Assembly (NCBI RefSeq): GCF_014058705.1
Contig: NZ_CP059692.1
Coordinates: 2,981,001-3,045,000, forward strand
Direction: 5' to 3'
Source of the DNA: Aureimonas mangrovi
GTDB taxonomy: Bacteria; Pseudomonadota; Alphaproteobacteria; Rhizobiales; Rhizobiaceae
Length of the DNA stretch: 64,000 nt
The notes under the pieces are model-generated. The model was not told the DNA's origin. It made no database searches and was given only the letters and a program-made list of their open reading frames with translations. Below are positions 25,905 through 34,974 of the stretch, piece after piece. Each line of letters starts with the position of its first letter. Positions within the stretch are counted from its first letter, which is position 1. The position numbers and the translations under genes were made by a program.

Positions 25905-28900
25905 CTATCCCGCATCGGCTGAGACGAGGCTGGCGTTGCCGCCGGCCGCCGTCGTGTCGGTGGAGACGACCTGCTCGCGAACGAAACGCAGGAGGTAGTT
26001 CGGCCCGCCCGCCTTCGGCCCCGTGCCGGACAGGCCCGAGCCGCCGAAGGGTTGCGAGCCGACGATCGCGCCGATCATGTTGCGGTTGACGTAGACGTTG
26101 CCGGCGCTGATCCGCTCGCTCACCGCCGCGATGGTCGTGTCGATGCGCGAGTGGATACCGAAAGTGAGGCCGTAGCCGGTCGCCTCCACCGCATCGACGG
26201 CCTTGCCGATCTCGCCGGCCTTGAAGGTCGCGACATGCAGGATCGGCCCGAACACCTCGCGATCAAGCGCCTGCGGACGATCGAGCTCGACGATGGCGGG
26301 CGCGATCCAGTGCCCGTCGGTCGGAAGGTCCGCGTCGAGTTCGGCCGTAAAGCGCACGCGCTGCGTCGCCCTCATAGTCTCCATGTGATCGCGCAGCATG
26401 GCGGCCTGCGCGGCGTCGATGACCGGCCCGACATCCGTCGCGATGTCACGCGGGTCCCCGATCGAAAGCTCGCGCGCCGCCCCTTCCACCATCTCGACGA
26501 TGCGGTTAGCGACATCCTCCTGCACGAGAAGCAGGCGCAGGGCCGAGCAACGCTGGCCTGCGGAGCGGAAGGCGGAGCGGATCACATCGTCCGCCACCTG
26601 CTCCGGCAGAGCCGTGGCATCGACGATCATCGCGTTGATGCCACCGGTCTCCGCGATCAGCGGCGCGATCGGGGCATTGCGTGCGGCCAGCGCCCGGTTG
26701 ATCGCGAAGGCCGTCTCGGTCGAGCCGGTGAAGGCCACGAGCGCGGTCGCGGGATGGGAGACAAGCGCGGCACCGACCTTGCCGTCTCCCGGCGCGAGCA
26801 TGACGTGTCCGGCCGGAACGCCGGCCTCTTGTAGGATCGAGACCGCGAGTGCGGCGATCAGCGGCGTCTGCTCGGCCGGCTTGGCGATGACGACGTTGCC
26901 GCCGGCATAGGCCGCTGCAACCTGCCCGATGAAGATCGCCAGCGGGAAGTTCCAGGGCGAGATAGCGAGCGCGACGCCTCGCGAGCGGTAGCGAAGCCGG
27001 TTCTCCTCGCCCGTCGGACCGGGCAGCGCGACAGGGTTCTGCAACACCCGCTCGGCCTCGTCGGCGTAGAAGCGGCAGAAGTCTACGGCTTCGCGCAGTT
27101 CCGCGATGGCGTCCTCCAACGTCTTGCCGGCCTCGTCTGCCAGAAGCGCGAGGATTTCGGGCTCGCGCTTTTCCATCAGATCGGCCGCGCCGCGCAGGTG
27201 TGCCGCACGCGTCGCGGCGGGAACGACATCCGCTTCGCGGACGCTGGCGCGCGCCTTCTCGACCAGCGCGCTCGCGCCTTCGGGATCCAGAGCGACGACC
27301 TTGCCGACGAGACGGCCGTCGGCCGGAGAGCGCACCTCTCCGGCCGCCAGCGTCTGCATCCCCTTCGGCGGCTCGGCCGTGAGGCCTTCGAAGCGAACAG
27401 CATCGCGCGCGGCCAGAAGCGCGCCCAGCGCCTTGCGGTCGCCGAGTTCGACGCTGTGCGAGTTTCGGCGCGTGCCGAACAGCGCGGCGGGCGCCTTGAT
27501 GCCGCCATGCGAGTGGCGGCCGCTGCGAAGGGCGTCCTGCGGATGGACGATCAGATCGGCGACCGGAACCTTCGGATCGCCCACCTTGGCGACGAAGGAG
27601 GAATTGGCGCCGTTCTCCAGAAGCCGGCGCACGAGATAGGCGAGAAGATCGCGATAGCCGCCGACCGGCGCGTAGATGCGGCAGGCGAGCGTGCCGCCTG
27701 TCTCCTCGCGCACCGCCTCATAGAGCGTCTCGCCCATGCCGTGCAGACGCTGGAACTCGAAACCCGTACGGTCCTCGCCGGCCATTTCGAGAATGGTCGC
27801 GACGGTGACGGCGTTGTGCGTGGCGAACTGCGGATAGAGCCGCGCGCGCTTGTCGAGCAGCGAGCGCGCCGCAACGAGATAGGACAGATCAGTCGCCGGT
27901 TTGACGGTATGGACTGGAAATCCTTCGGCGCCCTCTTCCTGCGCGCGCTTGATCTCGGTGTCCCAATAGGCACCCTTCACGAGGCGCACCATCATGCGGT
28001 TGCCGGCCTCCGCCGCCAGCGCATCGACATGCTCGATCACGGCTAGCGCGCGCTTCTGATAGGCCTGGATGGCAAGACCGAAACCGCTCCACCCCGAGAA
28101 GTCGGAGGTCGTCACCACCGCGTCCATCACGTCGAGCGAGAGTTCGAGGCGCGCAGCCTCTTCCGCGTCGATCGTAAAATTGAGGTCGTAGGACCGTGCC
28201 TTCTCGGCAAGCTCGCGCACGACGGGCACGAGTTCGGCAAGCACCGCCTCCCGGTGCGTCGGCTGGTAGCGCGGATGCAGCGCCGAGAGCTTGACCGAAA
28301 TACCCGGCCTGTCCGGCAGCGCCTTGTTGCCGGCCGCGCGCCCGATCGCTTCGATGGCGTCGGCATAGGAGCGGCGGTAGCGCTCGGCGTCGGCACGGGT
28401 GCGGGCGCCTTCGCCGAGCATGTCATAGGAGTGGCGATAGCCCTTCTTCTCCGACGCTCGGGCGCGCTCCAGCGCGTTCTCGATCGTCTCGCCGAGCACG
28501 AACTGGCGGCCGAGAAAGCGCATGGCCTGACGTGTGGCGTTGCGCACGGCGGGCGCGCCGACGCGCTTGACGAGGCCGGACAGGACGCCGGACGGGGTCT
28601 CGCCCGGTCGGATGATGCGAGCCGAGAGGCCGAGCGCCCAGGCGGAGGCGGCCATCAGCGCGCCGTCACCGACCGGTTCACGGTTCGCCCAGTCGCCCGC
28701 GCCGATCTTGTCCTCGATCAGTTTGTCCTGCGTAGCCTTGTCGGGCACGCGCAGAAGCGCCTCCGACAGGACCATCAGCGCCAGCCCCTCGCGGCTCGAC
28801 AGGCCGAACTCGCGCAGGAAGTCCTCCACCGCGCCCACGCCGCTCGCCCGAGCGCGGATCGCCTCGATGAGCCGATGCGCGCGCGCATCGACAGCCGCGC

Positions 28901-28991
28901 GCTCGTGCGGCCAGCCCTCGACATCGCGCAGAAGTCCGGCGACCGCCGTCTCGTCGGAGGGGGCGAAGGGAGCGGAGAACGGAGCTGGCAT
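25905..28991 (-). CDS. putA: Bifunctional proline dehydrogenase / P5C dehydrogenase
   Basis: Oxidises proline to glutamate in two steps. The 1028-residue product has the proline dehydrogenase barrel (about residues 80-450; PGISVKLSALHPRYQ, VRLVKGAYWDTEIK, FATHNAVTVA) and the aldehyde dehydrogenase domain (about 530-990; LIAETGGIN, catalytic Cys815 in GQRCSALR). No N-terminal ribbon-helix-helix DNA-binding domain is present, so it does not self-regulate as the enteric PutA does; the divergent Lrp-type gene fills that role. ATG 28991 has GAGGTG just upstream. Confidence 0.95.
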   Translation of the reverse strand: MPAPFSAPFAPSDETAVAGLLRDVEGWPHERAAVDARAHRLIEAIRARASGVGAVEDFLREFGLSSREGLALMVLSEALLRVPDKATQDKLIEDKIGAGDWANREPVGDGALMAASAWALGLSARIIRPGETPSGVLSGLVKRVGAPAVRNATRQAMRFLGRQFVLGETIENALERARASEKKGYRHSYDMLGEGARTRADAERYRRSYADAIEAIGRAAGNKALPDRPGISVKLSALHPRYQPTHREAVLAELVPVVRELAEKARSYDLNFTIDAEEAARLELSLDVMDAVVTTSDFSGWSGFGLAIQAYQKRALAVIEHVDALAAEAGNRMMVRLVKGAYWDTEIKRAQEEGAEGFPVHTVKPATDLSYLVAARSLLDKRARLYPQFATHNAVTVATILEMAGEDRTGFEFQRLHGMGETLYEAVREETGGTLACRIYAPVGGYRDLLAYLVRRLLENGANSSFVAKVGDPKVPVADLIVHPQDALRSGRHSHGGIKAPAALFGTRRNSHSVELGDRKALGALLAARDAVRFEGLTAEPPKGMQTLAAGEVRSPADGRLVGKVVALDPEGASALVEKARASVREADVVPAATRAAHLRGAADLMEKREPEILALLADEAGKTLEDAIAELREAVDFCRFYADEAERVLQNPVALPGPTGEENRLRYRSRGVALAISPWNFPLAIFIGQVAAAYAGGNVVIAKPAEQTPLIAALAVSILQEAGVPAGHVMLAPGDGKVGAALVSHPATALVAFTGSTETAFAINRALAARNAPIAPLIAETGGINAMIVDATALPEQVADDVIRSAFRSAGQRCSALRLLLVQEDVANRIVEMVEGAARELSIGDPRDIATDVGPVIDAAQAAMLRDHMETMRATQRVRFTAELDADLPTDGHWIAPAIVELDRPQALDREVFGPILHVATFKAGEIGKAVDAVEATGYGLTFGIHSRIDTTIAAVSERISAGNVYVNRNMIGAIVGSQPFGGSGLSGTGPKAGGPNYLLRFVREQVVSTDTTAAGGNASLVSADAG

Positions 28992-29102
28992 GGCACCTCG
29001 CGAAAGCTGGCTGGACAACGCGCCGCAAGATACAGACTTGCCCGCGGCGCTTCCCACTGATTAAGCCGCTGACGACCGAGCTTTCCGATGAAGGACGATC
29101 AT

Positions 29103-29576
29103 ATGGTCGAGGAAACCACAGCGATCGATGCGAAGGACAGGCGAATCCTCGCTTTGCTACAGGCGAACGGGCGCCTGACGACGGTTGAACTGTCCGACCG
29201 CGTGCACCTCTCGCCCACAGCGACGGCAGCACGAGTGAAACGGCTGACCGAAGCGGGTTTCATCCGCGGCTATGTCGCGCAACTCGACGCCGCGCGCCTC
29301 GGCCGGGGGATGATTGTGTTCGTCGAGGTCAAGCTCGACCGCACGACGGAGGACGTCTTCGCCGAGTTCGCGCAGGCGGCCAAGGCCAACATCGATATCC
29401 TCGAATGCCATATGGTGGCAGGCGGCTTCGACTATCTCCTGAAGGCGCGCGTGCGGGACATGGAGGCCTATCGCGCCTTCCTGGCGAAGGCTCTGGCCGA
29501 GCTTCCGGGCATCCGCGAAACCCACACCTACGCGGTGATGGAAGAGATCAAAAGCACCACCGCGATCCCGCTCTGA
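29103..29576 (+). CDS. putR: Lrp/AsnC-family regulator, proline catabolism activator
   Basis: A 157-residue Lrp-type regulator: N-terminal winged helix-turn-helix (DAKDRRILALLQANGRLTTV, LSDRVHLSPTATAARVKRL) and a C-terminal RAM effector domain. It is divergent from putA with about 110 bases between, the alphaproteobacterial putA/putR arrangement, where PutR activates putA in the presence of proline. ATG 29103 is chosen because AAGGA lies at 29091-29095; an in-frame ATG at 29088 would add five residues. Confidence 0.88.
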   Translation: MVEETTAIDAKDRRILALLQANGRLTTVELSDRVHLSPTATAARVKRLTEAGFIRGYVAQLDAARLGRGMIVFVEVKLDRTTEDVFAEFAQAAKANIDILECHMVAGGFDYLLKARVRDMEAYRAFLAKALAELPGIRETHTYAVMEEIKSTTAIPL

Positions 29577-29661
29577 CCGCGCCCCGTCTGCCCAATTTCG
29601 GCCCGAGTTTGGCATTCGGGGCTCTTGCCGTTACGTTCTAGCGACCTTTCTAAACGTTCAG

Positions 29662-29694
29662 AGCCCGCCCCCGACGGCGGGCTTCTACGTTTTT
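29662..29694 (+). terminator. Terminator after putR
   Basis: AGCCCGCC/GGCGGGCT forms an 8-bp stem with a 6-base loop, followed by TCTACGTTTTT. The T-run is offset by a few bases, so efficiency is uncertain. Confidence 0.65.
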
Positions 29695-29729
29695 ACGATG
29701 GAACCGAAACGACAGGGCGACGCGCACAA

Positions 29730-30572
29730 GTGGACTGGCTACGAGCAAACAAGATCCCGATCGGCTCCTACGGAGAGGCCGCGATCGACTGGTTGATCGA
29801 CAACTTTCTTTGGCTGTTCGACACGATCAGCAACATCCTTTCCACCATCATCGCAGGGCTGCTCTATGTCCTCGCGACACCCAGCCCCCTCATCGTCATC
29901 GCCGCCTTCGCGCTCGTCGCCTTCGCCCTACGCCGCTCGATCCTCGCCGCTCTGACGACGGCGGCCGGACTTCTTCTGATCGTCAATCTCGGTTACTGGA
30001 CGGAGACGACCCAGACGCTCTCGCTCGTCCTCGCCGCCACCTTCGTGTGCATGGTGATCGGCATTCCGCTCGGCATCCTCGCGGCCCGGCGCGAGTGGAT
30101 CTACAACATTATGCGTCCGGTTCTCGACCTGATGCAGACGATCCCGACGTTCGTCTACCTGATCCCCGCACTGATCCTCTTCGGCCTCGGCACGGTGCCA
30201 GGCCTCGTCGCGACGGTGATCTTTGCCCTGCCCTCGTCGATCCGCCTGACGCGGCTCGGCATCGTTTCGACGCCTCGCCAACTGGTCGAAGCCGGCGACG
30301 CATTTGGCGCAACGCCCGTCCAGCGGCTCTTCGCGGTCGAAATCCCTTATGCGCTGCCGCAGATCATGGCTGGGCTCACACAGACCATCATGCTGTCACT
30401 CTCGATGGTGGTGATCGCCGCGCTTGTCGGCGCCCCAGGCCTTGGCGTGCCCGTTCTTCGCGCGCTGAACACCGTGGACATCTCGCGCGGCCTCGAAGCC
30501 GGGCTCGCCATCGTGATCCTCGCCATCATCCTCGACCGCTTCTTCCGTATCGACGAGGAGGGCCGCAAATGA
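29730..30572 (+). CDS. Choline/glycine betaine ABC transporter permease (ProW/ChoW-like)
   Basis: A 280-residue inner-membrane permease with six or more helices. The EAA-type loop ALPSSIRLTRLGI with GDAFGATPVQ contacts the ATPase, and the family hallmark DLMQTIPTFVYLIPALILFG is present. GTG 29730 (MDWLRANKIPIG) gives the family N-terminus; the frame reaches back to 29625 but with no homology. It overlaps the ATPase gene by 4 bases. No substrate-binding protein gene is adjacent on either side. Confidence 0.87.
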   Translation: MDWLRANKIPIGSYGEAAIDWLIDNFLWLFDTISNILSTIIAGLLYVLATPSPLIVIAAFALVAFALRRSILAALTTAAGLLLIVNLGYWTETTQTLSLVLAATFVCMVIGIPLGILAARREWIYNIMRPVLDLMQTIPTFVYLIPALILFGLGTVPGLVATVIFALPSSIRLTRLGIVSTPRQLVEAGDAFGATPVQRLFAVEIPYALPQIMAGLTQTIMLSLSMVVIAALVGAPGLGVPVLRALNTVDISRGLEAGLAIVILAIILDRFFRIDEEGRK

Positions 30573-31624
30573 CCCGCGCACCGATCGTTTCCTTCGAGAA
30601 CGTCTCCATCGTCTTCGGACGCGGTGGCGAACGCGCCCTGCCACTGATCGATCGCGGCGCGAGCCGCGAGGAGATCCGCGAGGAAACCGACACGACACTC
30701 GGCGTCGCGGACGCCACGCTCGACATCCACGAGGGCGAGATCTTCGTCCTGATGGGCCTTTCGGGTTCGGGCAAGTCGACGCTGATCCGCGCCGTCAACG
30801 GCCTTGCGCCCGTCACGCGCGGACGCGTCCTCATCGACACCGGGCATGGCGCAACCGACCCGCGCGCCTGCGGCAGCGGTGAATTGCGGCGCCTTCGCCG
30901 GCGCGACGTCGCCATGGTGTTCCAGCAGTTCGCACTCCTGCCCTGGCGCTCGGTGGCGGAGAACGTCGCGCTGGGGCTCCAGTTCGCCGGTGTCTCCAAG
31001 CGCGAAAGGCGCGAGCGGGCGCTGGCCCAGCTCGAGCTCGTCGGCCTTGAGGATTGGGCGGATGCGCGCGTCGGCCAGCTTTCGGGCGGCATGCAGCAGC
31101 GCGTCGGCTTGGCCCGCGCCTTCGCCACGGACGCGCCGGTCCTCCTCATGGACGAGCCCTTCTCCGCACTCGATCCGCTGATCCGCAACAAGCTGCAGGA
31201 CGAGCTACTTGACATCCAGCAGAAGGCGAAGAAGACGATCCTCTTCGTCAGCCACGATCTTGACGAGGCCTTCAAGCTCGGCAACCGCATCGCCATCATG
31301 GAGGGCGGGCGTATCGTGCAGGTGGGCGAGGCGCGCGACATCGTGCGCGAGCCGGCCAGCCCCTATGTTGCGGACTTCGTGGCGCACATGAATCCGCTGA
31401 GCGTCCTCACCGCACAGGATGTGATGGTACCTCTGCTGGATACTGCGCAGGACGCGCGGTTCGCCGGCATGTCGCAGCCGACAACGCCGCTGCGCAAGGT
31501 GATGGAGACGCTCGGCGAGACCGGCGGGGAGGTCGCGGTTTCCGATAAAGGCCGCATCCTCGGCCGGATTGGCGACCGTCAGATCGTGGCGGCGCTCAAT
31601 CGCGGCGGGCCGACGGCCGCCTGA
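30569..31624 (+). CDS. Choline/glycine betaine ABC transporter ATPase (ProV/ChoV-like)
   Basis: A 351-residue ABC ATPase: Walker A GLSGSGKST, Q-loop FQQFALLPW, signature LSGGMQQRVGLARA, Walker B VLLMDEPFSALD and H-loop ISHD-like VSHDLDEA. The N-terminal insert ALPLIDRGASREEIREET is a mark of the betaine/choline ChoV subgroup. The C-terminal about 100 residues after the ATPase core look like a degenerate CBS region. Starts in an ATGA overlap with the permease gene. Confidence 0.88.
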   Translation: MTRAPIVSFENVSIVFGRGGERALPLIDRGASREEIREETDTTLGVADATLDIHEGEIFVLMGLSGSGKSTLIRAVNGLAPVTRGRVLIDTGHGATDPRACGSGELRRLRRRDVAMVFQQFALLPWRSVAENVALGLQFAGVSKRERRERALAQLELVGLEDWADARVGQLSGGMQQRVGLARAFATDAPVLLMDEPFSALDPLIRNKLQDELLDIQQKAKKTILFVSHDLDEAFKLGNRIAIMEGGRIVQVGEARDIVREPASPYVADFVAHMNPLSVLTAQDVMVPLLDTAQDARFAGMSQPTTPLRKVMETLGETGGEVAVSDKGRILGRIGDRQIVAALNRGGPTAA

Positions 31625-31630
31625 GTCGGG

Positions 31631-32782
31631 CTATTCGAAGACGATGGCTGGCGCCCTCGGGGCAGCCGCGCCATCGAGACCCGCGACCACCTTCGCCGCA
31701 ACGTTCGCGTAGGCAATCGAGTGCGCGCCGCCCGGATCAGCCGCAACCACCGGGCGCCCCGCATCCGAGCCCTCGCGGATCGCCATCTCCAACGGGATCT
31801 CACCCAGGAACGGCACGCCCAGCCGCTCGGCCTCCGCCTTGGCGCCGCCATGTCCGAAAATGTCGTAGCGTTTGCCGGTGTCGGGGGCGACGAAGTAGCT
31901 CATGTTCTCGACGATGCCGAGGACCGGCACCTCGACCTTGCGGAACATGGCAAGACCGCGCCGCGCGTCGATGAGGGCGAGATCCTGGGGCGTAGAGACG
32001 ATGACGGCTCCGGCGAGTGGCACCTGCTGGGCCATCGTCAGCTGCGCATCGCCCGTGCCGGGCGGCATGTCGACGACGAGGACGTCGAGAGGCGCCCAGT
32101 CCACCTCCCTCATCATCTGCGTCAGCGCCGACATCACCATCGGCCCGCGCCAGATCATCGGTGTTTCCTCCTCGACGAGGAAGCCGATTGACATAGCCTT
32201 CAGGCCGTAAGCGCTCATTGGGCGCAGCGTGCGCCCGTCCACCGTCTCGGGCCGGCCGGACAGGGCCAGGAGCCTCGGCACGGACGGACCATAGACGTCG
32301 GCATCCAGAAGACCGACCTTGAGGCCGGTGGCCGCGAGCGAGAGCGCGAGATTGACGGCTGTGGTGGATTTGCCGACGCCGCCCTTGCCCGAGGCGACGG
32401 CGACGATGTGCTTCACGCCGGAAATCCCCGCCGGTCCCGACGCCCGGCGAGGAGCCGGCGCAGCGGGCGGCGCATTGCGCGGGGCGGGCGCGCGACGCGC
32501 AGGCATCGAGCCCTGGGGGGCGGGGCGACGCTCGGCCGTCAGCGCAACCATTGCACCGGTGACCCCCTCGACGGAAGCGGCAGCGGACTCCGCCGCGCGG
32601 CGCAGGGGCTCCAGAGCCTCGGCACGCTCGGCAGGCACCGTGAGCGAGAAGAACGCCTTGCCGTCCGCCAGGAAGATATCGGACACGAGCCCCTGCGCGA
32701 CCACGTCGCTTCCGCCCAGCGGAGATGGAACGCCCCGCAGGGCTTCGAGGATTCTCGCCTTCAGATCGTCGCTCATCGCCAT
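31631..32782 (-). CDS. Mrp/ApbC-family P-loop ATPase, iron-sulfur carrier
   Basis: A 383-residue protein with an N-terminal DUF59-like (MIP18) domain (about residues 5-85; LGGSDVVAQGLVSDI) and a Mrp ATPase domain: deviant Walker A ASGKGGVGKSTTAVNLAL, DADVYGPSVPRLL and VDMPPGTGDAQLT. Mrp proteins load or carry Fe-S clusters. The usual CxxC after ENMSYF is replaced by APDTG, as in many alphaproteobacterial members. Convergent with the ABC ATPase gene (6 bases apart). Confidence 0.9.
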   Translation of the reverse strand: MAMSDDLKARILEALRGVPSPLGGSDVVAQGLVSDIFLADGKAFFSLTVPAERAEALEPLRRAAESAAASVEGVTGAMVALTAERRPAPQGSMPARRAPAPRNAPPAAPAPRRASGPAGISGVKHIVAVASGKGGVGKSTTAVNLALSLAATGLKVGLLDADVYGPSVPRLLALSGRPETVDGRTLRPMSAYGLKAMSIGFLVEEETPMIWRGPMVMSALTQMMREVDWAPLDVLVVDMPPGTGDAQLTMAQQVPLAGAVIVSTPQDLALIDARRGLAMFRKVEVPVLGIVENMSYFVAPDTGKRYDIFGHGGAKAEAERLGVPFLGEIPLEMAIREGSDAGRPVVAADPGGAHSIAYANVAAKVVAGLDGAAAPRAPAIVFE

Positions 32783-32862
32783 CCCGTTCGCTCTGGCACC
32801 GACATGGGGGATGACGGCGCCGCCGCCAAGCTTCTCAAGCCGAAAATCGGAGCTCTTCCAAA

Positions 32863-32898
32863 TGAAAAGAGCGCACCCGGCCGAACCGGGAGCGCTCT
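32863..32898 (-). terminator. Terminator after the glycine-zipper lipoprotein gene
   Basis: On the minus strand AGAGCGC(T)CCCGG pairs with CCGGG(T)GCGCTCT and runs into TTTTCATTT, about 25 bases after the lipoprotein gene stop. A strong intrinsic terminator. Confidence 0.85.
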
Positions 32899-32923
32899 CT
32901 CAAGGCCTTGATGGGCGAATGGC

Positions 32924-33205
32924 TCAGTAGCCGGCAGGGCAGGCCGCCACGTACCGCTGACCGCGGCCATCACGGTAGACGCACTCGCCCGGACGGTTCG
33001 TCGCGGCACCAACCAGCGCACCAGCAGCGGCGCCGACACCGGCGCCAATCAGAGCGCCTTCGACATCACCGCCAATCGCGCCGCCAATGGCAGCGCCACC
33101 AAGGCCACCGATCGCGGCCGGTGCCGCGATGTTGCGGTCGACGCCCTGGCAACCCGCCAGACCCAGAGTGACGATCGACACCGCCGCGATCACGATTTTT
33201 CTCAT
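32924..33205 (-). CDS. Glycine-zipper lipoprotein
   Basis: A 93-residue protein with a lipoprotein signal (IVTLGLAGCQ, Cys19 as lipid-modified residue) and a Gly/Ala-rich stretch of GxxxG repeats (AAIGGLGGAAIGGAIGGD, GAGVGAAAGALVGAA), the glycine-zipper layout of small outer-membrane lipoproteins. The C-terminal CVYRDGRGQRYVAACP has two cysteines that could pair. Probably a small envelope protein; its precise function is unknown. It has its own strong terminator. Confidence 0.87.
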   Translation of the reverse strand: MRKIVIAAVSIVTLGLAGCQGVDRNIAAPAAIGGLGGAAIGGAIGGDVEGALIGAGVGAAAGALVGAATNRPGECVYRDGRGQRYVAACPAGY

Positions 33206-33293
33206 TTCGGTAGCCTTTCCAGCCTTTGTGTCCCCGTTCGTAGCAAGGGCGCAGCACTATGGTTTCAAGATGACGTGAGGAAAATAATCTGGC

Positions 33294-33635
33294 TCACCTT
33301 ACAGCCGAGGTCGCGGTCGCCGACTGCCCAGCGCTCCGCGCCTGACTGACGACAATCGTGTCTTCTACCTCCGGCATGATTTCGACGCGCAGTTCACCGC
33401 CGCGGCTCACTCCCCACTCGATCGTTGCCGACTGGTCGAGAAGTTCTTCGGACACCGCGGTACATTTACCGAGGATACGATCGTCGTAGGTAGAGGAGAA
33501 GCGCATCTGGATGGCCATTTCCCGCTCACAATCCGCGACGCTGTCGTAGGCGGGCGCGGGCACGGGAATTTCAGAGCACTGCGAACCGTCGGCGTTGCAT
33601 CCGACGAGCAGCATGATGGCGACGAGATGTTCCAT
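33294..33635 (-). CDS. Conserved-type small protein near the stress locus (113 aa)
   Basis: A 113-residue protein beginning MEHLVAIMLLVGC, a short hydrophobic start followed by four more cysteines or paired acidic/basic stretches (SQCSEIP, ADCEREMAIQMRF, LGKCTAVSEE). It may be exported or membrane-tethered, but no clear lipobox is seen. I recognise it only as a pattern seen in Rhizobiales, with no known function. A GGAAC-N16-AGTT sequence lies 27 bases before its start, so it may belong to the EcfG regulon. Confidence 0.65.
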   Translation of the reverse strand: MEHLVAIMLLVGCNADGSQCSEIPVPAPAYDSVADCEREMAIQMRFSSTYDDRILGKCTAVSEELLDQSATIEWGVSRGGELRVEIMPEVEDTIVVSQARSAGQSATATSAVR

Positions 33636-33661
33636 GGCGTTCGAGCTCCAGTTGCCGCTAC

Positions 33662-33686
33662 AACTGCGAACGACTTGTCAAGTTCC
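33662..33686 (-). promoter_or_regulatory. Possible EcfG-type promoter (GGAAC-N16-AGTT)
   Basis: On the minus strand GGAAC (33682-33686) is 16 bases from AGTT (33662-33665). The -35 is perfect; the -10 differs from CGTT by one base. It lies 27 bases before the 113-residue gene. Confidence 0.45.
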
Positions 33687-33730
33687 AATTTCGCTGAAAA
33701 TTCGCCGAGGCATCGATGCGAACCGGGCCG

Positions 33731-34702
33731 CTATTCGATGATCTCGAACTGGGTCTGCGGGATGCTCAGGGAGTAGCTGACGCCCTCCGGCGAATAACGA
33801 AGAATGGCCTCGCCGCCGACGGAATTCGGCACGATCCGCTCCAAGGTGGAAGTGCCGAAGCGCGTGTCGTGGTCACCCGTCACACGGGGACCGGCGATCT
33901 CCTGCCAATCGAGAAGCAGCGTCGGTTCGCCGTTCTTCAGGACAACCTGCGAGCGGATCTCGACGCGTCCGCCGTGCATCGAAAGGGAGCCGTAGGACGC
34001 CGCGTTGACGGCGAGTTCGTGCAGCGCGAGACCGACATGCAGCGCGGCCGTCGGCGAGAGATAGACGTCGACCCCGGAGACCGAAATCTGCGCCATCCCG
34101 TCCGGCGCGTAGCGCTCGACCTGCGTGGTGACGAGGCCGAAGAGATCCGCCCCGCGCCAATCCGCATCCGTCACGATGTCCTGAGAGGAAGAGAGCGACT
34201 GGATGCGGCCGCGGAAGCGCACGAGAAACTCCGGCACCGTCACTGAATGGCGTGCAGTCTGGCTGGCGAGGCTCTGGATGATCGCCAACAGGTTCTTGGA
34301 GCGGTGCGAGAGTTCACGCAGCAGCGTCTTGAGCGTTTCCTCGCGCTTTTTCTGGCCGGTGATTTCGAGTGAGGTGCCGATAACTCCACTGACGGAACCG
34401 TCCGCGTCATGATCGACGTTCAACCGCACGTCGTACCACCGAGTGCCGTCCGCTCCCGAAACGGGCAACTCGAAGCGCGCCGGCTGACGCCCTTCGAGGA
34501 CGGCAGCCTTGATCTCCCGGGCCCGCTGCGCAGCGCTTGATTCGAGGAGGTCGTCGTCACAACAGCCTGGCGTCACGCCCGAAAGCCAAGAACGCTCCGT
34601 GTTGTACGCCCAGAGATATCGAAGATCGAGATCCTGAGCGAAGACGCTCATTTCGGTTCCCGAGAGGGCCTTGAGCGCCTTCTCCGGGCTCATCCGCTCC
34701 AC
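33731..34702 (-). CDS. HWE-family sensor histidine kinase with N-terminal PAS domain
   Basis: A 323-residue soluble kinase. A PAS-like domain (about residues 8-115) precedes the HWE phosphoacceptor helix LLRELSHRSKNLLAIIQSLA (His133), the HEL/N-box ALHELAVNAASYGSL (Asn233) and the WxE motif DWQE. No membrane segment or signal peptide is present. HWE kinases feed PhyR in alphaproteobacterial general stress responses, and this gene lies two genes downstream of that logic beside phyR. It could be the PhyK-type kinase, or a parallel light/redox input; the ligand of the PAS domain is unknown. Confidence 0.85.
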   Translation of the reverse strand: MERMSPEKALKALSGTEMSVFAQDLDLRYLWAYNTERSWLSGVTPGCCDDDLLESSAAQRAREIKAAVLEGRQPARFELPVSGADGTRWYDVRLNVDHDADGSVSGVIGTSLEITGQKKREETLKTLLRELSHRSKNLLAIIQSLASQTARHSVTVPEFLVRFRGRIQSLSSSQDIVTDADWRGADLFGLVTTQVERYAPDGMAQISVSGVDVYLSPTAALHVGLALHELAVNAASYGSLSMHGGRVEIRSQVVLKNGEPTLLLDWQEIAGPRVTGDHDTRFGTSTLERIVPNSVGGEAILRYSPEGVSYSLSIPQTQFEIIE

Positions 34703-34910
34703 CCCCTACCGACCTGGACACGCTGCCTTGACCGCGCATGACGGCGCTGCAGCGGTCGCAACGCTGACCCGTTCTCGAGGACGGCGCGGCGGCCAGCACC
34801 GCGCTCGCTCGTGATGGTCGGGTCATGCTGCAGCATCGTTCACCAAGTCTGGTCGAGGTCAGGAAAACGGCCGTCAGGCCGGCCGCTTCTCCCACTTGAA
34901 AGCCATCGTC

Positions 34911-34935
34911 AACGGCGCTTGTCGGGGGAAGTTCC
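34911..34935 (-). promoter_or_regulatory. EcfG-type promoter before the HWE kinase gene
   Basis: On the minus strand GGAAC (34931-34935) and CGTT (34911-34914) are exactly 16 bases apart, a perfect match to the alphaproteobacterial EcfG consensus. It lies in the phyR-kinase gap, 209 bases before the kinase start, so the kinase message would have a long 5' leader. Confidence 0.75.
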
Positions 34936-34974
34936 AGCGCACGAAGATCGGGAATGGAACCTGCGCCGCCCGCC

